A stretch of 64,000 bases of DNA. It comes from Prochilodus magdalenae (taxonomy: Eukaryota; Chordata; Actinopteri; Characiformes; Prochilodontidae). Position 1 is the first letter of the stretch, and each line of letters starts with the position of its first letter. The notes beneath the pieces are model-generated. The model was not told where the DNA came from. It saw only the letters and a list, made by a program, of their open reading frames with translations, and searched no databases. Location of the stretch: positions 404,806 to 468,805 of the forward strand of contig JAMWET010000821.1 of NCBI GenBank assembly GCA_024036415.1. The letters are read 5' to 3'. Shown piece after piece: positions 1 to 19,221 of this stretch. The position numbers and the translations under genes are program-made.

Positions 1-1788
1 ATTAAACTGTATTTTGTAAAGGTTTCCTTTGTTAGGAATCATCAAACATATTAAACATAAAAATATTTTTTTGTAATGAGGCAAAAAAACCCATGTGATG
101 TCAAAACTCATCACCAGTCAAATCTTCCAGCTGTTTAAACAAACGTTAAATGGAAAAGTTCAACATGTAGGTAACAGTATTTTAAAAAAAGTGATTAAGT
201 AAAGCCTACTCGTACATATGCCACGCCTCTGGATTCCCAGATACCTCTGATCTCCCAAAATTCCAGAGTCCCAGAGTTCATTACCTGATGATGTCACTGT
301 CACATGTACCAAACTGTCCAATCACACCTCATTCTCTCGCCCACCCCCACAGCCTGAGTATTGCTTATCACACACCTGCATCTTATTTCACCAATAGGGT
401 TTAAGACACGCTCAGACACACATACACTCTGCCAAGTATTGCCAAACTCAGTTTGCACACTGAGCGTTCTCTCTTGCCGTCCCTGTTTATCTTCTCTGGT
501 TTTGACTTCTCTTTGATTCTGATTCGGACTCTCTCTCTCTCGGTTCTCCCCTTTGATCTGGTTGCTGGTTTGTTTTGCCTGTCTGGTTTTGTATTCCCCA
601 TTTGTTTACTGGTTGACGCTTTTATCTTACTCCTTCGGATTTGTCTGCCTGTATCTCCTGCTGTCTGGTTCTCAACCCCTGCCTGGCTCTCTGGTTATTC
701 TCTCTGCCTTGTCCCCTTGGTTATGTTTGCCTGGTCCATGCTGTTGTGCTTTATTACCAATCTGTCTAATAAACCTGCCAAAGCCTTCGACCAGCAGTGT
801 AGATGTCACCGTTGCTTCTCATCAGAAATCATTTGTGTGACTGGAAAAAGGGAAAAAGTAACAACATTAAGAAATGGCCTCTTTGAAAATAATGTTAGAG
901 TGTTTACTGTGCCAAAGATACTGAAGAGAAGTATGAAAAGTCCCCTGAAAATGGATTTAAGCTGTTGTAGGAACTGCACTAATTAAATCACATTTAATGT
1001 AATTCATTAATTTGCTCTGCGGGAGTCCTTGCTGGGTCAGGTTTTGTTTTAGTTAATTATTCTTGGGCACCTGCTCTGTCAGTACCGATGCTCTAGATTA
1101 ATTGAACTGGCACTCAGTCAGCTTCACCGCGTCTCACCACTCTGATGTTCTTGTGGTGATACGAAAAAATGACTGGCAAAAACAGTTTGTAGTCGGTTAT
1201 TTAGCGACACCTTCCATACAGCTGCATGTTGTAGATATAAAATTACTTTTAATACCAAACCCACCTTAACTGACCTTGGAAAGGAAGGTTCTCAGTAATG
1301 TATAGAACCTGGCTAGTACACTGCAGGCTCTTATATTTGCATTGGGATTTAAAAAAGGCTTTCTTCTGGCACACTTTCCAAAAAGTTATTTGGCATAACG
1401 TTGGCATCTGATTAAAGATTTGTAGACTTGGTGAGTCCGCAATGCTACCATGTTCTGAGATCCATGGGTGGGTTAAATGTACATATGTGCTTCCCCAGGC
1501 AGGTCCACTAAAGCTCTGGTTGTCTTATCATGCTGAGAAATGGGATTTACACATGCAGGACTTTTAATAGCCATTGCCTAATTTATGTTATGAATGGCTA
1601 AGGGAATTTGTCTTCAGTGTCATCCCATAATTATTCCTCTGGTAAAACAGGAAGTCACGAATGACTGCTTAAGCCTTCCTGAACACTCAGGTAGACTTAA
1701 ATGCGGAGGTAGCTCTTGTTCTTGTTTCAATAGATGAAATCTACTTCAATTAAAGACCAGAGATTGTCTTAACTTTTAATTAACATTG
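1..1788. other. Non-coding stretch at window start
   Basis: At about 300-800 there is C/T-rich sequence with a hydrophobic open frame and an AATAAA at 768-773. The layout (open frame with no homology that I recognise, then a poly(A) signal) suggests a decayed retroelement end rather than a gene. I found no further Doc2 exon here. Confidence 0.4.
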
Positions 1789-2525
1789 TTGGCCAAAATT
1801 ATATGGACACCCCATCACCCCAACTGTAACAGCCTCCACTCTTCAGGGGAGGCTTTTCAAAGGTTTTCAAGTGTGTCTGTGGGAATTAGTGCCTATTTAG
1901 TCAAAAGAGCATTTGTGAGGTCAGGCACTGATGCTGGGTGAGAAGCCCTGGCTCAGAGTCAGCTTTCCAATTCATTCCTGTCTCAGTGGGATCAAGCTCA
2001 TGTAGCTTGTTTTGTGCCCAGAGGTGCTGCCTGTTGGCTCTTCCTGACAGCATTTCATAGTACTGCTCTGCAACGTGATTGTATTTGACAAGACGTGCCC
2101 ATTGTGCGGTGGCCTAACGGGACATGAATCCGGAGAAACAGCCCCAAACCAAGGTCCCTCCTACACCAAACTGTACAGGCATTGTACATAGTGAGCTCAG
2201 ACTTGTGTGCAGCTGCTCAACCATGGAAACCCTTTTATTGCAGCCCCCATCTGACAGTTCTCCTACTAATGTTGCTCCCAGAGACTGTTTGGAAGAAAAT
2301 GATGCAAGGGAGAACAGATTTAGTTTTTACATGCTGCACACTTCAGCAGCCCTTCTGTGGTCTACCACTTTATAGCTGTTGTTGCCCCTAGACACTTCCA
2401 TTTCACAATCATAGCTTTAACAGTTGACCGAAGTAGATCTCTAGTAGTGTAGAAATTTCACAAACTGACTTCTGCCAAGGGTGTCATCCTGTAAAAGCAC
2501 CACATCAATGAGCTCTTCAGTATAT
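1789..2525 (-). mobile_element. Degenerate Tc1/mariner fragments
   Basis: It begins with ttggccaaaattatatggac, resembling the terminal repeat of a common teleost Tc1 family, and then runs antisense through sequence resembling its transposase region (gcatttgtgaggtcaggcac). A second block (gacatgaatccggagaaaca and gggtgtcatcctgt) resembles another Tc1 piece and runs to tgagctcttcagtatat. It ends about 90 bases before the first Doc2 exon. No open transposase frame remains. Confidence 0.55.
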
Positions 2526-2617
2526 ATGCACACACCTTGTATCACCTCTCTAGTATCTCCTCTCTTCCTTGCTAACCGCCCCTTCATTTCTCGGTGTCTT
2601 TTCCTTCATCTCTGCAG

Positions 2618-9233
<6,616 letters not shown>

Positions 9234-11590
9234 GGATGGAGTGACAGTGACTGGCTGAATATTATACATACATGTGGTGGGCACTGAGGAGGCTGATATG
9301 CCTGAGGTGGGGTCTCTTAATGCTGTATAAAGCAGAGATGCTGGAGATTACAGATAACAGTGGGAGTGCGTTTGAGTGATTCAGACTTTGTGCACAATAT
9401 GATCTTAAAAAAAAGGCGCCAAGTGTGACCGAAAGGCTTCTTCAGGGTAAATCCACAGAAGACCACTCTGAGTTCACTAAAGAATCATTTAGGTTACACT
9501 ACGGACTCCTCCTAAAAGTTTCTTCCAAAACCACAACCATAAACCTTAATAACATGGATGTAAAACCAAAACCAACACATACAGGAAGGTACTCAGTGTT
9601 AGCTAGCTACTGCACTGGCTATCATGTCCATGGTGCTAGCTAGTGTGGTGTCTTGGGATCTAGACTTCCAACAGTAATTTCTAACAGTTAGCTAGCTTAG
9701 CTTATTAGCATCATGTCAACTTTTTAACATATGAACATCTGCATAGTACCAGCATCTTATATCATCAATTTAACTAATTTGACTTAATGGAACCAGACTT
9801 TTTTACCAAGCAGTTTTGGGCCATTTCTGTTGGTCTATTCATCATTAAATTTCCACACAGTGTAAATGACCGCTGCTGTGCTTAAAGAACCCATAAAAGT
9901 AAAGATTTATAAAAACGGATATAATTGGAATTTTGGAATCAAGATTTTTCTAATCCCGTTTTTCTTTGGACGCTTTCAATATTCAAAGGCTGTACATCAT
10001 TTCCATGACTGGCTCTATTCCGTGCTATCTGTAGAATTATTAATGCTCATGGTCTGTAGCTTTGCCACCCATATGAAGCCACAGTTTAAATGAATTTCCT
10101 CAGCATAAATTGTTAATATTAATGGTGTGTAAGGTGAGTTCATGTGGTTGCATGATCCAGTGCATCAGTAGCTGCGTCGAGTTCTTCTAGTTGTTGTTTT
10201 CAACTCATTTCTATTATTGTCCTGATACATATTACCAGAATTATAATAACGTCCTCTTAAGCCTGATGAATTAACACGGGCAGATTACAGTGACCTAGCC
10301 ACTTTAATATCAGATATGGTTAGCGTGTTAATGTTAGCTCGTGTCTGGTGCCGTGAGTGTGAGCAACATTTGCTGCAAGTTGCTCATCTTGCACCATTTG
10401 AACAGGAGGGCAAGCCCCTGACCATGACTTGTGGCTGAACTCATTTCATTATTTCAGCTATTTTGAATAAGCATCACCTGAACTGAGGGACAGTGTCCTG
10501 TTTATTCCTAGAGGAAAAACACTCAGTGCCTCATTTGCCGCTGGCGTTATGTGGTCAGCACAGCTCCTTAGAGGGAAATAAAATGTGACTTGCGATAAGA
10601 AGTCCTTTTTGTCTATGGCGTCCTTGTCCCCAGCACGTTTTGACATGTAGTGACGCCCCTGACTACAATTAACAGAACCTCAAGTTCTTTTTTACCGGCG
10701 CTCCACACGCAGCCTGTGTAGGCAGGAGAAACCTGACGCAATCCCTGCAATGCACACACACTGAATGAAGCGAAGGGGGTGAAGGAGCAGGATGATGGAT
10801 GGAACTACCATCAAATTTCTACCCTGTCTTTCAGTCAATCTTTAAAGAACACATAGCAAATAAAAGCTGTGTCACATCGTCACAAACAGTCTGCGCCCTC
10901 TAACAAACACTCCCACTCGCCCAGCCGTTATACACCTACCTTTACAGCTGAAGGTCACATATAGATGTCTCTGACTGGCAGGAGAGCATAACATTTCTGT
11001 GTTAGTGGCTGTTTTAGTCGAAGCTTTTGTTTCTGTTAACAAGCTTTCGGGTGTATGGGATCTGCACAACTCACCTGCCCGATTACATGTTTTTTGATTT
11101 TGTATGTAATATAAGACACACAACCCCAATAGAGAAGCTAATTTACATATTTAAATAGGATCTATTACGCTCATTTTCAGAATCCATAATTTTATTTTCA
11201 GATTCTACTAGAACAGCGTTTATATGCTTCAGTTTTCCCAAAACACATCTGTATCCACCTTCTGTGTCTTAAAGCCCCACCTCCCAATAAGCTCAGTGTG
11301 CTGTGATTGGTCAGTTCACCCACTTCAGTCCTGACAGGTTCTCCCTTCACACCGCTGTGGCTATTCTTACAGTACCAGCGGTTCTGCCGTATCAGTTTGA
11401 GTTGAGTTGGATCCTGAAAGCCTTAGATTTTTAATATTTCTTGTACTTACTTGTAACAGATATAATGACGGTCTTCTATGTCTCTATAGCTGGAGGTACA
11501 GTAGGTCTATATGGATGGAGGTTCAGGCAGAAAAGTGGTTTCTGTAGGAAAGGGATTCTTTATTTTCTCTGTCTTATGGGCCTATATGTA
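9234..11590. other. Non-coding stretch downstream of Doc2
   Basis: It probably includes the Doc2 3-prime UTR at its start. At about 11140-11340 there is repeat-like sequence (ctcattttcag ... aaagccccacctccc) of a type common in fish genomes. I see no gene or clear poly(A) signal close to the stop. Confidence 0.5.
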
Positions 11591-12327
11591 CAGTGGCCGA
11601 GAAAGCCCAACGCACTGCAAGTTACAAACGCACTGCAAAGTCTCAAAACACAAGTATCAAAATGACACGACTTGCACCACATTAGCCGAACGCACTGCAA
11701 CATCAAAATGAGACCTCTTGCAAACCATTAACCAAACGAGCTGCAATGTCTCAAACGCGCAGCAAACACTGAAAACACCTGCAACTTCCAAACCACATGC
11801 AAAAAGCCTCAAAACACAAAAGTGTTTCTGGGGGACACTGAAAGTGGACGGACCCATTCGAGAGCGGGCTGCGTAAAACACGAGAAACTGGGCAATAAAC
11901 AGAAACAATATCTATTAATAAACAGTGAAACCTTCATTTTAGCCACTCTGTGTGCACTGTTTAAGGTGGAACCAAATGTAAACACGAGAACCTGGCCAAT
12001 AACCCGCCTGAATATTCATTAATAAACAGATAAAACTTTTGCTGGAACTGGGGCTGTCTCAGGTCTACGTCCAGGTCCCCGAAGCCCGCTCTCGAATGGG
12101 TCCGTCCACTTTTCTTTCTGCATGTGTTTTGGAAGCTGCCTGTGTTTTCAGTGTTGGCTGCGCGTTTGAGACTTTGCAGCGCGTTCGGTTAATGGTTTGC
12201 AAGAGGTCTCATTTTGATGCTTGTATTTTCAGATCTTGCAGAGCGTTTGGCTAATGTTGTGCAAGTCGTGTCATTGTGATGCTTGTGTTTTGAGACTTTG
12301 CAGCGCGTTGGGCTTTCGCGGCCACCG
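11591..12327. mobile_element. Foldback MITE with about 280-base inverted arms
   Basis: The left end is TA-cagtggccgagaaagcccaa and the right end, reverse complemented, is TA-cggtggccgcgaaagcccaa. The arms continue inverted inward for nearly 300 bases, for example gtggacggacccattcgaga on the left against its complement at about 12090-12110. Within the arms, cgcactgcaa-type words recur. TA flanks suggest mobilisation by a Tc1/mariner-type transposase. There is no coding capacity. Confidence 0.75.
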
Positions 12328-12755
12328 TATATATGTTCTATATAAGTGTGAATAACCTTTCCAGTTTACAAAACTTCTCAACCACTAAAGAACCTTTCAC
12401 ATTACATAAACCAAAACCCAGAGACCTTTATTGTTAAAGGTGTACCAGACTCCTGGAACATTCCCATTTTGCACATTTCAGTGTTTTCCCGCTTCACACA
12501 TCCACTTCAACTCAGGAAGGGCTTGTTAATTAGCTGATTAGTTGGATCATGTGTGTTAGAGCAACGGAAAACACTCAAATATGCTGGACAGCGGTGTTCC
12601 AGAACCAGACTGAAAATGGTATATACATCACATGATGAAATAAGGATCAGCAAAACTGCACAAATTCTGCATTACTTGAATGCATCCTGCTTGTGGTCTT
12701 AGTAGGAAAGATTGACGGCTGGACTACCAGTTGCCTTTTGATCCAGTGGACCACC

Positions 12756-12758
<3 letters not shown>

Positions 12759-12803
<45 letters not shown>
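12759..12803. repeat. (CT)n microsatellite
   Basis: About 22 uninterrupted CT dinucleotides. Confidence 0.97.
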
Positions 12804-12806
<3 letters not shown>

Positions 12807-13659
12807 GCTGCACGTTTTATATACATTTTGTAACATCAGAGTCAATTTTACTCCTCATAGATCCCCATGTAGCATTATCCTCTTGACTGATCGCTGTAGA
12901 AATTGTATTTTGCTGTTCAAACGCTTCAGTAACCTCTGCTTCTGGCCAGAGCTGAGAAGAGGCATGCAGTACAGACTGTGGGGAAACATGCAATGTGCCT
13001 GCCGCAAATTCACCCATACCTTGTACCGTACAGCGTTGCCATTAAAAAAATGAAAAAGAAAGAAAATACACACAAAAAAAAACAGGAGGCTTCCTGGGAG
13101 CCAAGGATCTGACCAGTGTCAGCTGTTTATGGCTACAGAATGTAACAATGAGAGATCCAGATTATCAGTCAATAAGGCATCTCCAATGTGCTGGGCTCTT
13201 TCAAAAAGTACCTCTCTGCCCACCAGTGCATTCTTTCACAGCTACTGTTGTGACAAGCTTCCATGGCATAAGATCTATTCTTTCCTAGGAATTCAGTGAG
13301 GAATACAGCACAAAGCATGAAAATGATATTTGATGAATAACACTGTAAATCTTTCGGTTTGTTAAACTTATTCAGGCTCACAACTGCAGCCATGGGAGAA
13401 TGCATTTGTTGGTGAAACAAGGTTCCGGTTCTGTATGCAAATGTGTGGGCACCCCTGGTCAGATATACGTACAGGGAAGTCGCTTCTACATAAGCCATTT
13501 CACCATAAGTGTTTATTTGATGAATTTAACATACTGAGGAAAAATAAAATATACGATACGGCTTGTGCAAAAGTTATGGTACCCTTTATATTTTTTGGTT
13601 TCTTTGTTCCTTTATACCCAAATAATATAAATTGTGTATTTAAATTGGTAGAGTATTGT

Positions 13660-13810
13660 TATGGGGTTTGCATGGTGGCAAAATAGGTAGTGCTGTCATT
13701 TCACAGCAAGAAAGGCCTGGGTTTGAGTTTGTATGTTCTCCCTGTGTCGAGTGGGTTTCCTCCCACAGGCCAAAGGCAAACAGGGCCCCTAGGTACCCCC
13801 TAACTTATTT
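13660..13810 (+). mobile_element. Decayed SINE fragment
   Basis: gcatggtggcaaaataggtagt and tatgttctccctgtgtcgag followed by gtgggtttcctcccac match the general layout of a widespread fish tRNA-derived SINE. It is diverged, with part of the middle missing. Confidence 0.55.
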
Positions 13811-14647
13811 TCACTTGGAAAATCAATAAAACGTGTCATTTAGGTGTGTTCAAACATTTGCATAGAACAGAACCGGAGCAGAACTTGATCCTAGATCCTT
13901 TATAAGTGCTGGTCCTCCTGTATGAACAAGACTGACCATTTGTTTTTTGTAGCATGAAGTAATGTTTACAGCATTTTTAGCCTGACCTGACAATGTTTTC
14001 CAGGGCTTCGAATCTTGCAGTTTTGAATCTCCGTTTGTTATTTTTATGGGTTTTACAGACATGCTATGATATCCATGCTTGATTTCTACAGTTTTGGGAC
14101 TGATATGTTTACATGTGCAGCGTTCTGCGAATGTGTCTGCATGCCTGACGGTGCGAGTGTGACTTTATATTGCCGTGTTCTCTTGGTATTTATTGAGTGT
14201 CGTATTCTTGAGGATTTGTGATTACTACATTTATATGAAGTGTTTATGTACACTTTGGAAATACAAATGGAATGCATTGCTCTATGTCGCCTCGTGTCAT
14301 TTCTCTACATCTTTAATTCTGTTCTTCAGAAAGCTCAAAACAAAACAACACTGACCTCGGTTGTACTGCTTTGTTCAAAGACGTCAAAGAAGCTTAATTT
14401 ACCCTTCTTGCTTTCTCCTATATGACTCATCGATCTATAAAACTAATATATCTAAAGGGGAGCGAGTTAGCACTGATTCTTGAGATCAGAGAGCATTTGC
14501 TTATTATGGAAGTATGCAAGGCTTTGTGCCTCCCCCATACCAGATCTCTCTGTTGCCAGTAATCTACAAATTTATTGTGATTTTTTTTCCCAGAGCTCCA
14601 CTAATGATGCCTCAATTCACTTTTACATGACCATTTTCCAGAAAATA

Positions 14648-15120
14648 CGCTCACTGTCAAAAAAATAGTTGCACAAACAGTTGATCCAGAGTGAATCAAC
14701 CGGCAGGAATGAAACCTGGTAGGTTTAAAATCAGGACATGCTAATGATTCAAGTTTCATGCTCGGCCAGGCATATGACGTAAGCAAGGAGGGGTTTTTCA
14801 TTGTACCCGACTGACGATTGCTACAACTGCTGATATTCAGCGAACAGTGAATCTGCACAAAATCTGCAGGAGCTGTGTGAGAACATTTAAGATGCATGAG
14901 AAGGATTATAACAGGACCACATTAGGAACAGCTCCATGCTGAGAAGCCATACTGAGGGACACTACTTCTGTATGTGTAGCTCAACAAATATTGCCCATAT
15001 CAGTCTACACTTTCATGTTCACAATTTCACAATCACCATTTATTGTTCCTGGTAACCTTTAACTTCATGTCCGAACAGCAATGCAATTTGACACTTCTTA
15101 CTGGGTGCAACTATTTATTT
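14648..15120. mobile_element. TA-flanked repeat, family copy 2
   Basis: The left end after TA is cgctcactgtcaaaaaaata then gttgcac. The right end is ctgggtgcaactattt and runs into an (ATTT)n tract at 15114-15141. It shares gaatcaaccggcaggaatga with copy 3 and a gaatcagctgtcaggaatga variant with copy 1. Confidence 0.6.
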
Positions 15121-15141
15121 ATTTATTTATTTATTTATTTT
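15114..15141. repeat. (ATTT)n microsatellite
   Basis: About seven tetranucleotide units grown from the terminal repeat of the adjacent element. Confidence 0.9.
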
Positions 15142-15640
15142 CTCCTTTGATTTGGATGACCTGGCCAAAAAGCAATCCAGACGGAGAGTGTAAATGGGTG
15201 GGGCTAAACAGCTACAGACTGAATAGGCAGATATGTAAATACAGTTGTATGTCACATTATGTTAACAATTTAACATAATGCAGTACAGTTTGGTTTTTCC
15301 ATGATTGCATGTAGATGATTATCATACCATGGAAATATTGATGTTTTTCTTTCCAAAAAAGTTCAAACATAACCTATGCTGTTTATTTGCATCTAAAAGA
15401 GAGGCTGTTAACACTAGTCTTTCTGCACATATGAGCAAGTCACATGGTTTCTCCACACATATCAGATCTTTCTATGAAGTCTTAACACACAGTAAAATTA
15501 ACATAGAACAAACAATAACCAACCACTCACATACACCAGCCAGGGGCTATTATTGGGTCTACAACTAACCAAGTGAAGGAGGTAAAGTAATGTGGAGGTT
15601 GTACTAATAAGTCTTCATTTTGGGAGAATAAGCTCTGCAA

Positions 15641-15656
15641 CACTGCCCCCTAGTGT
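15641..15656 (-). promoter_or_regulatory. CTCF-like motif
   Basis: cactgccccctagtgt on the + strand; its complement ACACTAGGGGGCAGTG is a strong CTCF core match. No gene is nearby. Confidence 0.4.
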
Positions 15657-17344
15657 ATGCAAAGAAAGCAGTCCATCTTAATACTACTAACGCAGTTTTA
15701 GAAGTTTTGTACTATATTGGAATAATAAAGAAAGTGAAATCTTGTACTTTGGCCCAAAAAGATACTTTACAGCTTTTATATTTAGACCCTTAAAGTAAGA
15801 GGCGCTTAATCCAGGTCCTGGAGATCTACCACCCTGGAGAGTTCAGATCCAACAGCTTTGGCTTTTACAGTCAGAATCCCCTGAAGGGCTTGATTGGATT
15901 ATGGATTATCACCAAACACCATTAGGAAACACTACAGCATGCTGAGACGTCTGGCATACATCCATCAGCATGAATAACAGCTGCGATTTGATTTGGCATG
16001 GACTTGACAAGTTTGTGGTTGTAGCGAAAATAAATCTTTAACTTCTTACAGCAGAATTGTGGCAGTTCGACCAGAATTCCTGGCGCCCTACCCTAATGTT
16101 AATTTGGACTAAACACCATGACACTGATCTCTGGGTGATCTTCACACTGGATGCCTCCAGTCTGAAGAGAGCTCCACCTTAATCTATGACTGGACATTTG
16201 AAATGTTACAGCTTGTTTGAACCCACAGTTGTATTGACTTACATGTGTTCAAAGAAGATCTGCACCAAGCTGAGTGCAGGTGTCCCACATTATGACAATT
16301 CACCCTAATTTGACTGCATCCACTTTTAAAATACTTTTACTTCTGAACCGTTCCTCTGTATGTTCTCCACCCTTGAGTACTATGCACTTGGTTTGAGTTT
16401 CTCCCAAACTCTGGCTTTTTTAATTAACATAACTGATAAGTAAATGTGTTCTCAGACCAAGTCCTTAAAGCCATAAACACTTTGGTTTTAATACCAAAGT
16501 CAAAAGCGAGATAATTAGCAAGAAAATGTCACAAAAAACACCCAAAATTATGAGACGATGAGAGAAAACTGATGCATAATGAGGCAAAAATGATGTAAGA
16601 AATTATGCAACTTGGATAAAAAACAAGCAACAAAGCAGCAATTTAAAGTGATGCTCTGCTCTTGTTACTTGCTGAGCCACTCTCGCCATGCCTGCTGTGG
16701 TTGTTTCTGCTGATGATGAATCGTGAATGATTTCTTGCCCTTGTAAATGAAAGAGGAACAATCTGGGGTCATTTCGGGGTCTTTTATTATTCCTCCCCAT
16801 ATATAATAGGAACAGCTGTGTGCAGCGATGGCTGAGATATTACTGACTGCTGTTGTCGGTAATATAACAGGCCGTGACCCCTATTGATCATGAGCCAGTG
16901 GTGGGTTGACAGGAGATAACGCAGGTGATGTTGGCTTTGACTGATTCATATGACTGCCAATTGATCTACACATATCCATCACACATTTCCTTCAACCATA
17001 TCTGGTCCTGTATCAGATTTCTTTCTTTGTGGATGAAGAGAAGGTGCACCCGAGTGCTAAGGACGTGACTACATGCTGCACTTATTAGCGGTGGCAGGAT
17101 GAACTATTCTCTTGCTATTCTTTAGAATTATTAATTAGACTTATTAGTTTATGTTTTTATTACCACATTCAGCCAAACATCTTGCCGCATTTTTGAAATA
17201 CCAAAGAGAAGTCCCGCTGAATCTGGTTGTGGAGAACCGGCACATTTAAAGCTTTATTTTTCCCAGACTGTATTCCCTTATAAAGACCCTCAGGACCTCT
17301 TAAGTAAGAGATGGTGGTTTTATACAGAAATGTGACAGCCACAT

Positions 17345-17525
17345 ATGAACCACCACACGTGGGCGACTGGGGTTCGAATCCTGGGCTGACTGACTAGGCT
17401 GTGCTACACCAATAAGAGTCCTTGGGAAAGACTCTTAACACTACATTGGCCTACCTGTAATATGATTAACCTTGTAAGTCGCTCTGGATAAGAGCGTCAG
17501 CTAGATACCGTAAATGTAATGGTTC
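17345..17525 (+). mobile_element. tRNA-derived SINE
   Basis: It has a B-box-like ggttcgaatcc at about 17369 in its head. The tail, gtcgctctggataagagcgt followed by cagctagataccgtaaatgt, is a conserved 3-prime module of teleost SINEs. It is not a functional tRNA gene, as no cloverleaf 3-prime half follows. Confidence 0.75.
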
Positions 17526-17734
17526 TATAACGCGCCGAAAAAGGAATGAATTTTGACTGAAACCGTTGAACCCTTGTTGCTCAGTGTGTCAACTGTAACT
17601 ACACATTGCAAAGCTAATGAATTCCTTTGTGATGTAATGAAGGACTGAACAGTTTGGTACACTTATGCACACAATCCCTGCGCGTCTACTGTCTCATGAA
17701 CACTGTTGCAGGATGCACAATGATATTGGAATCA

Positions 17735-17806
17735 CTTCTCACTCTGGTGCTGAAGCCTATTCCAGTTTTTATTGGGCGGAAGGCAGGCCAGGACAGATAC
17801 ACAGAG

Positions 17807-17842
<36 letters not shown>

Positions 17843-18045
17843 GCAATTTAGCGTCTCCAGTTTACCTGATTGGACATCTGTGGACTGCTAGAGGAAACCA
17901 GAGTACCCTGGGGAAACCCATGCAGACACATGGAGAACTTTCACACTCCCCACAGAAAGGACCCTGGATGCCCCAGAAAGAATCAAACCCAGGCCCTTCT
18001 TGCTGTGAGGCGACACTGCTACCCACTGCCCTGCCCTACCAGCCA
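17735..18045 (-). mobile_element. Fish SINE, antisense, with (AC)n tract
   Basis: On the + strand it reads gggcggaaggcaggccagga, an (AC)n run at 17808-17839, ggcaatttagcgtctccag, ggaaacccatgcagacacat, and caaacccaggcccttcttgc followed by tgtgaggcgacactgctacc. This is the reverse complement of a common ostariophysan-type SINE with a tRNA-like head. It resembles the fragments at 13660, 22065 and 28215. Confidence 0.7.
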
Positions 18046-18747
18046 GTACATAAACAACATGTTTCCATTTGTCTGATATACTGTATAAAAATGATGTGAT
18101 GATGTATTCGTTGATTTCCTGGGCTAAATGTCTTTTATCAAATGTTTTTTTTTTTATTTCTCTGTTATGCAAGTTCAGGTAGATCTACACTTTATAATTG
18201 TTGAACATAACTTTAGAATGTCTAGGTGTTATGTTTTTTGGAGTGGCGTTTTGGAACACTTGGAACAGCAGCATGCCGTTTTGGACACAGTGACAGACAG
18301 CAGTCGCTATACTAGCCTCTTTACAATATGGTTGGGAACTTTCCATGATGACTAGGCGAACAACACAAATCATTTCTGCTCCCCTATCTGCTGATTTAAT
18401 AAGGGAACGAATAAATAAACTTACCATCTTTTCTATGCAATGACTTGCATTGTGGAAGTGTTTACGTGATTAACCATACTGTCACTCCGCAGATTAATTA
18501 AGAGAACTATAAAAGACGTTACTCATAGCAGCTGTTTTCTGCTCTGAGCAGTGTCATTAGCTCCTCCGCGTGCCGTCCAAGCAATGCTTACTACTACAGA
18601 TGTGCTTCAGCTAAGATGCAGATTTCATTTCCAGCTCTGCCATACATCATCCACAGCAACATTTCCTGAAGACATAATTGCCTTATTCATCACTGAGAAG
18701 AACAAGCCTGTTCCTGCTATAAGACACGCTCGTTACTTGGGCATCTA

Positions 18748-19221
18748 CAGGGGTTGGACAATGAAACTGAAACACCTGTCATTTTAGTGTGGGAGGTCTC
18801 ATGGCTAAATTGGACCAGCCTGGTGGCCAATCTTCATTAACTGCACATTGCACCAGTAAGAGCAGAGTGTGAAGGTTCAGTTAGCAGGTAAGAGTCAGTT
18901 TCTGCTCAAAATACTGCAATGCACACAACACTATGGGTGGCCAATGTTTGCATGTCCTGCTGGCGCATCATGTGACCAACCAGTCTTTAAGAGCATCGAG
19001 CCACGGTATGTGAATGTTCAGTTACCACCAAGAAGGACGAAGCACAGCCACTATCCTGCAAGAAGAATGGCTTAAACCACTCTGACCACTGTGCAGGACG
19101 CAGTATATGTCATTCCCAAGACGAACTGACGCTGTATTGGCTGCAAAAGGAGGCCCTACACCATACTAATAAATGACTGTGGTCTAAAACCAGGTGTTTC
19201 AGTTTCATTGTCCAACCCCTG
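18748..19221. mobile_element. 474-base Tc1-type MITE with near-perfect ends
   Basis: The left end TA-caggggttggacaatgaaac (followed by tgaaacacctg) is the exact reverse complement of the right end at 19190-19221, followed by TA. The TA target duplication is at 18746-18747 and 19222-19223. The interior is a deleted Tc1-like body without an open transposase frame. The intact ends suggest recent movement. Confidence 0.85.

Larger units (their letters stand above)
12804..17340. other. Non-coding repeat-rich stretch
   Basis: It contains a decayed SINE at about 13660-13810, a family copy at 14648-15120, and a degenerate repeat at about 15850-16300. I see no supported gene. Confidence 0.5.

Noticed and set aside
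453..986. A 177-codon open frame rich in hydrophobic residues on the + strand
   Set aside because: The translation follows C/T-rich DNA, has no recognisable domain, and runs past an AATAAA at 768. It looks like part of a decayed retroelement, not a membrane protein gene.
17350..17390. A tRNA gene, suggested by ggttcgaatcc
   Set aside because: Only the B-box region fits. The sequence continues into a SINE body and tail, and the acceptor stem cannot be closed.
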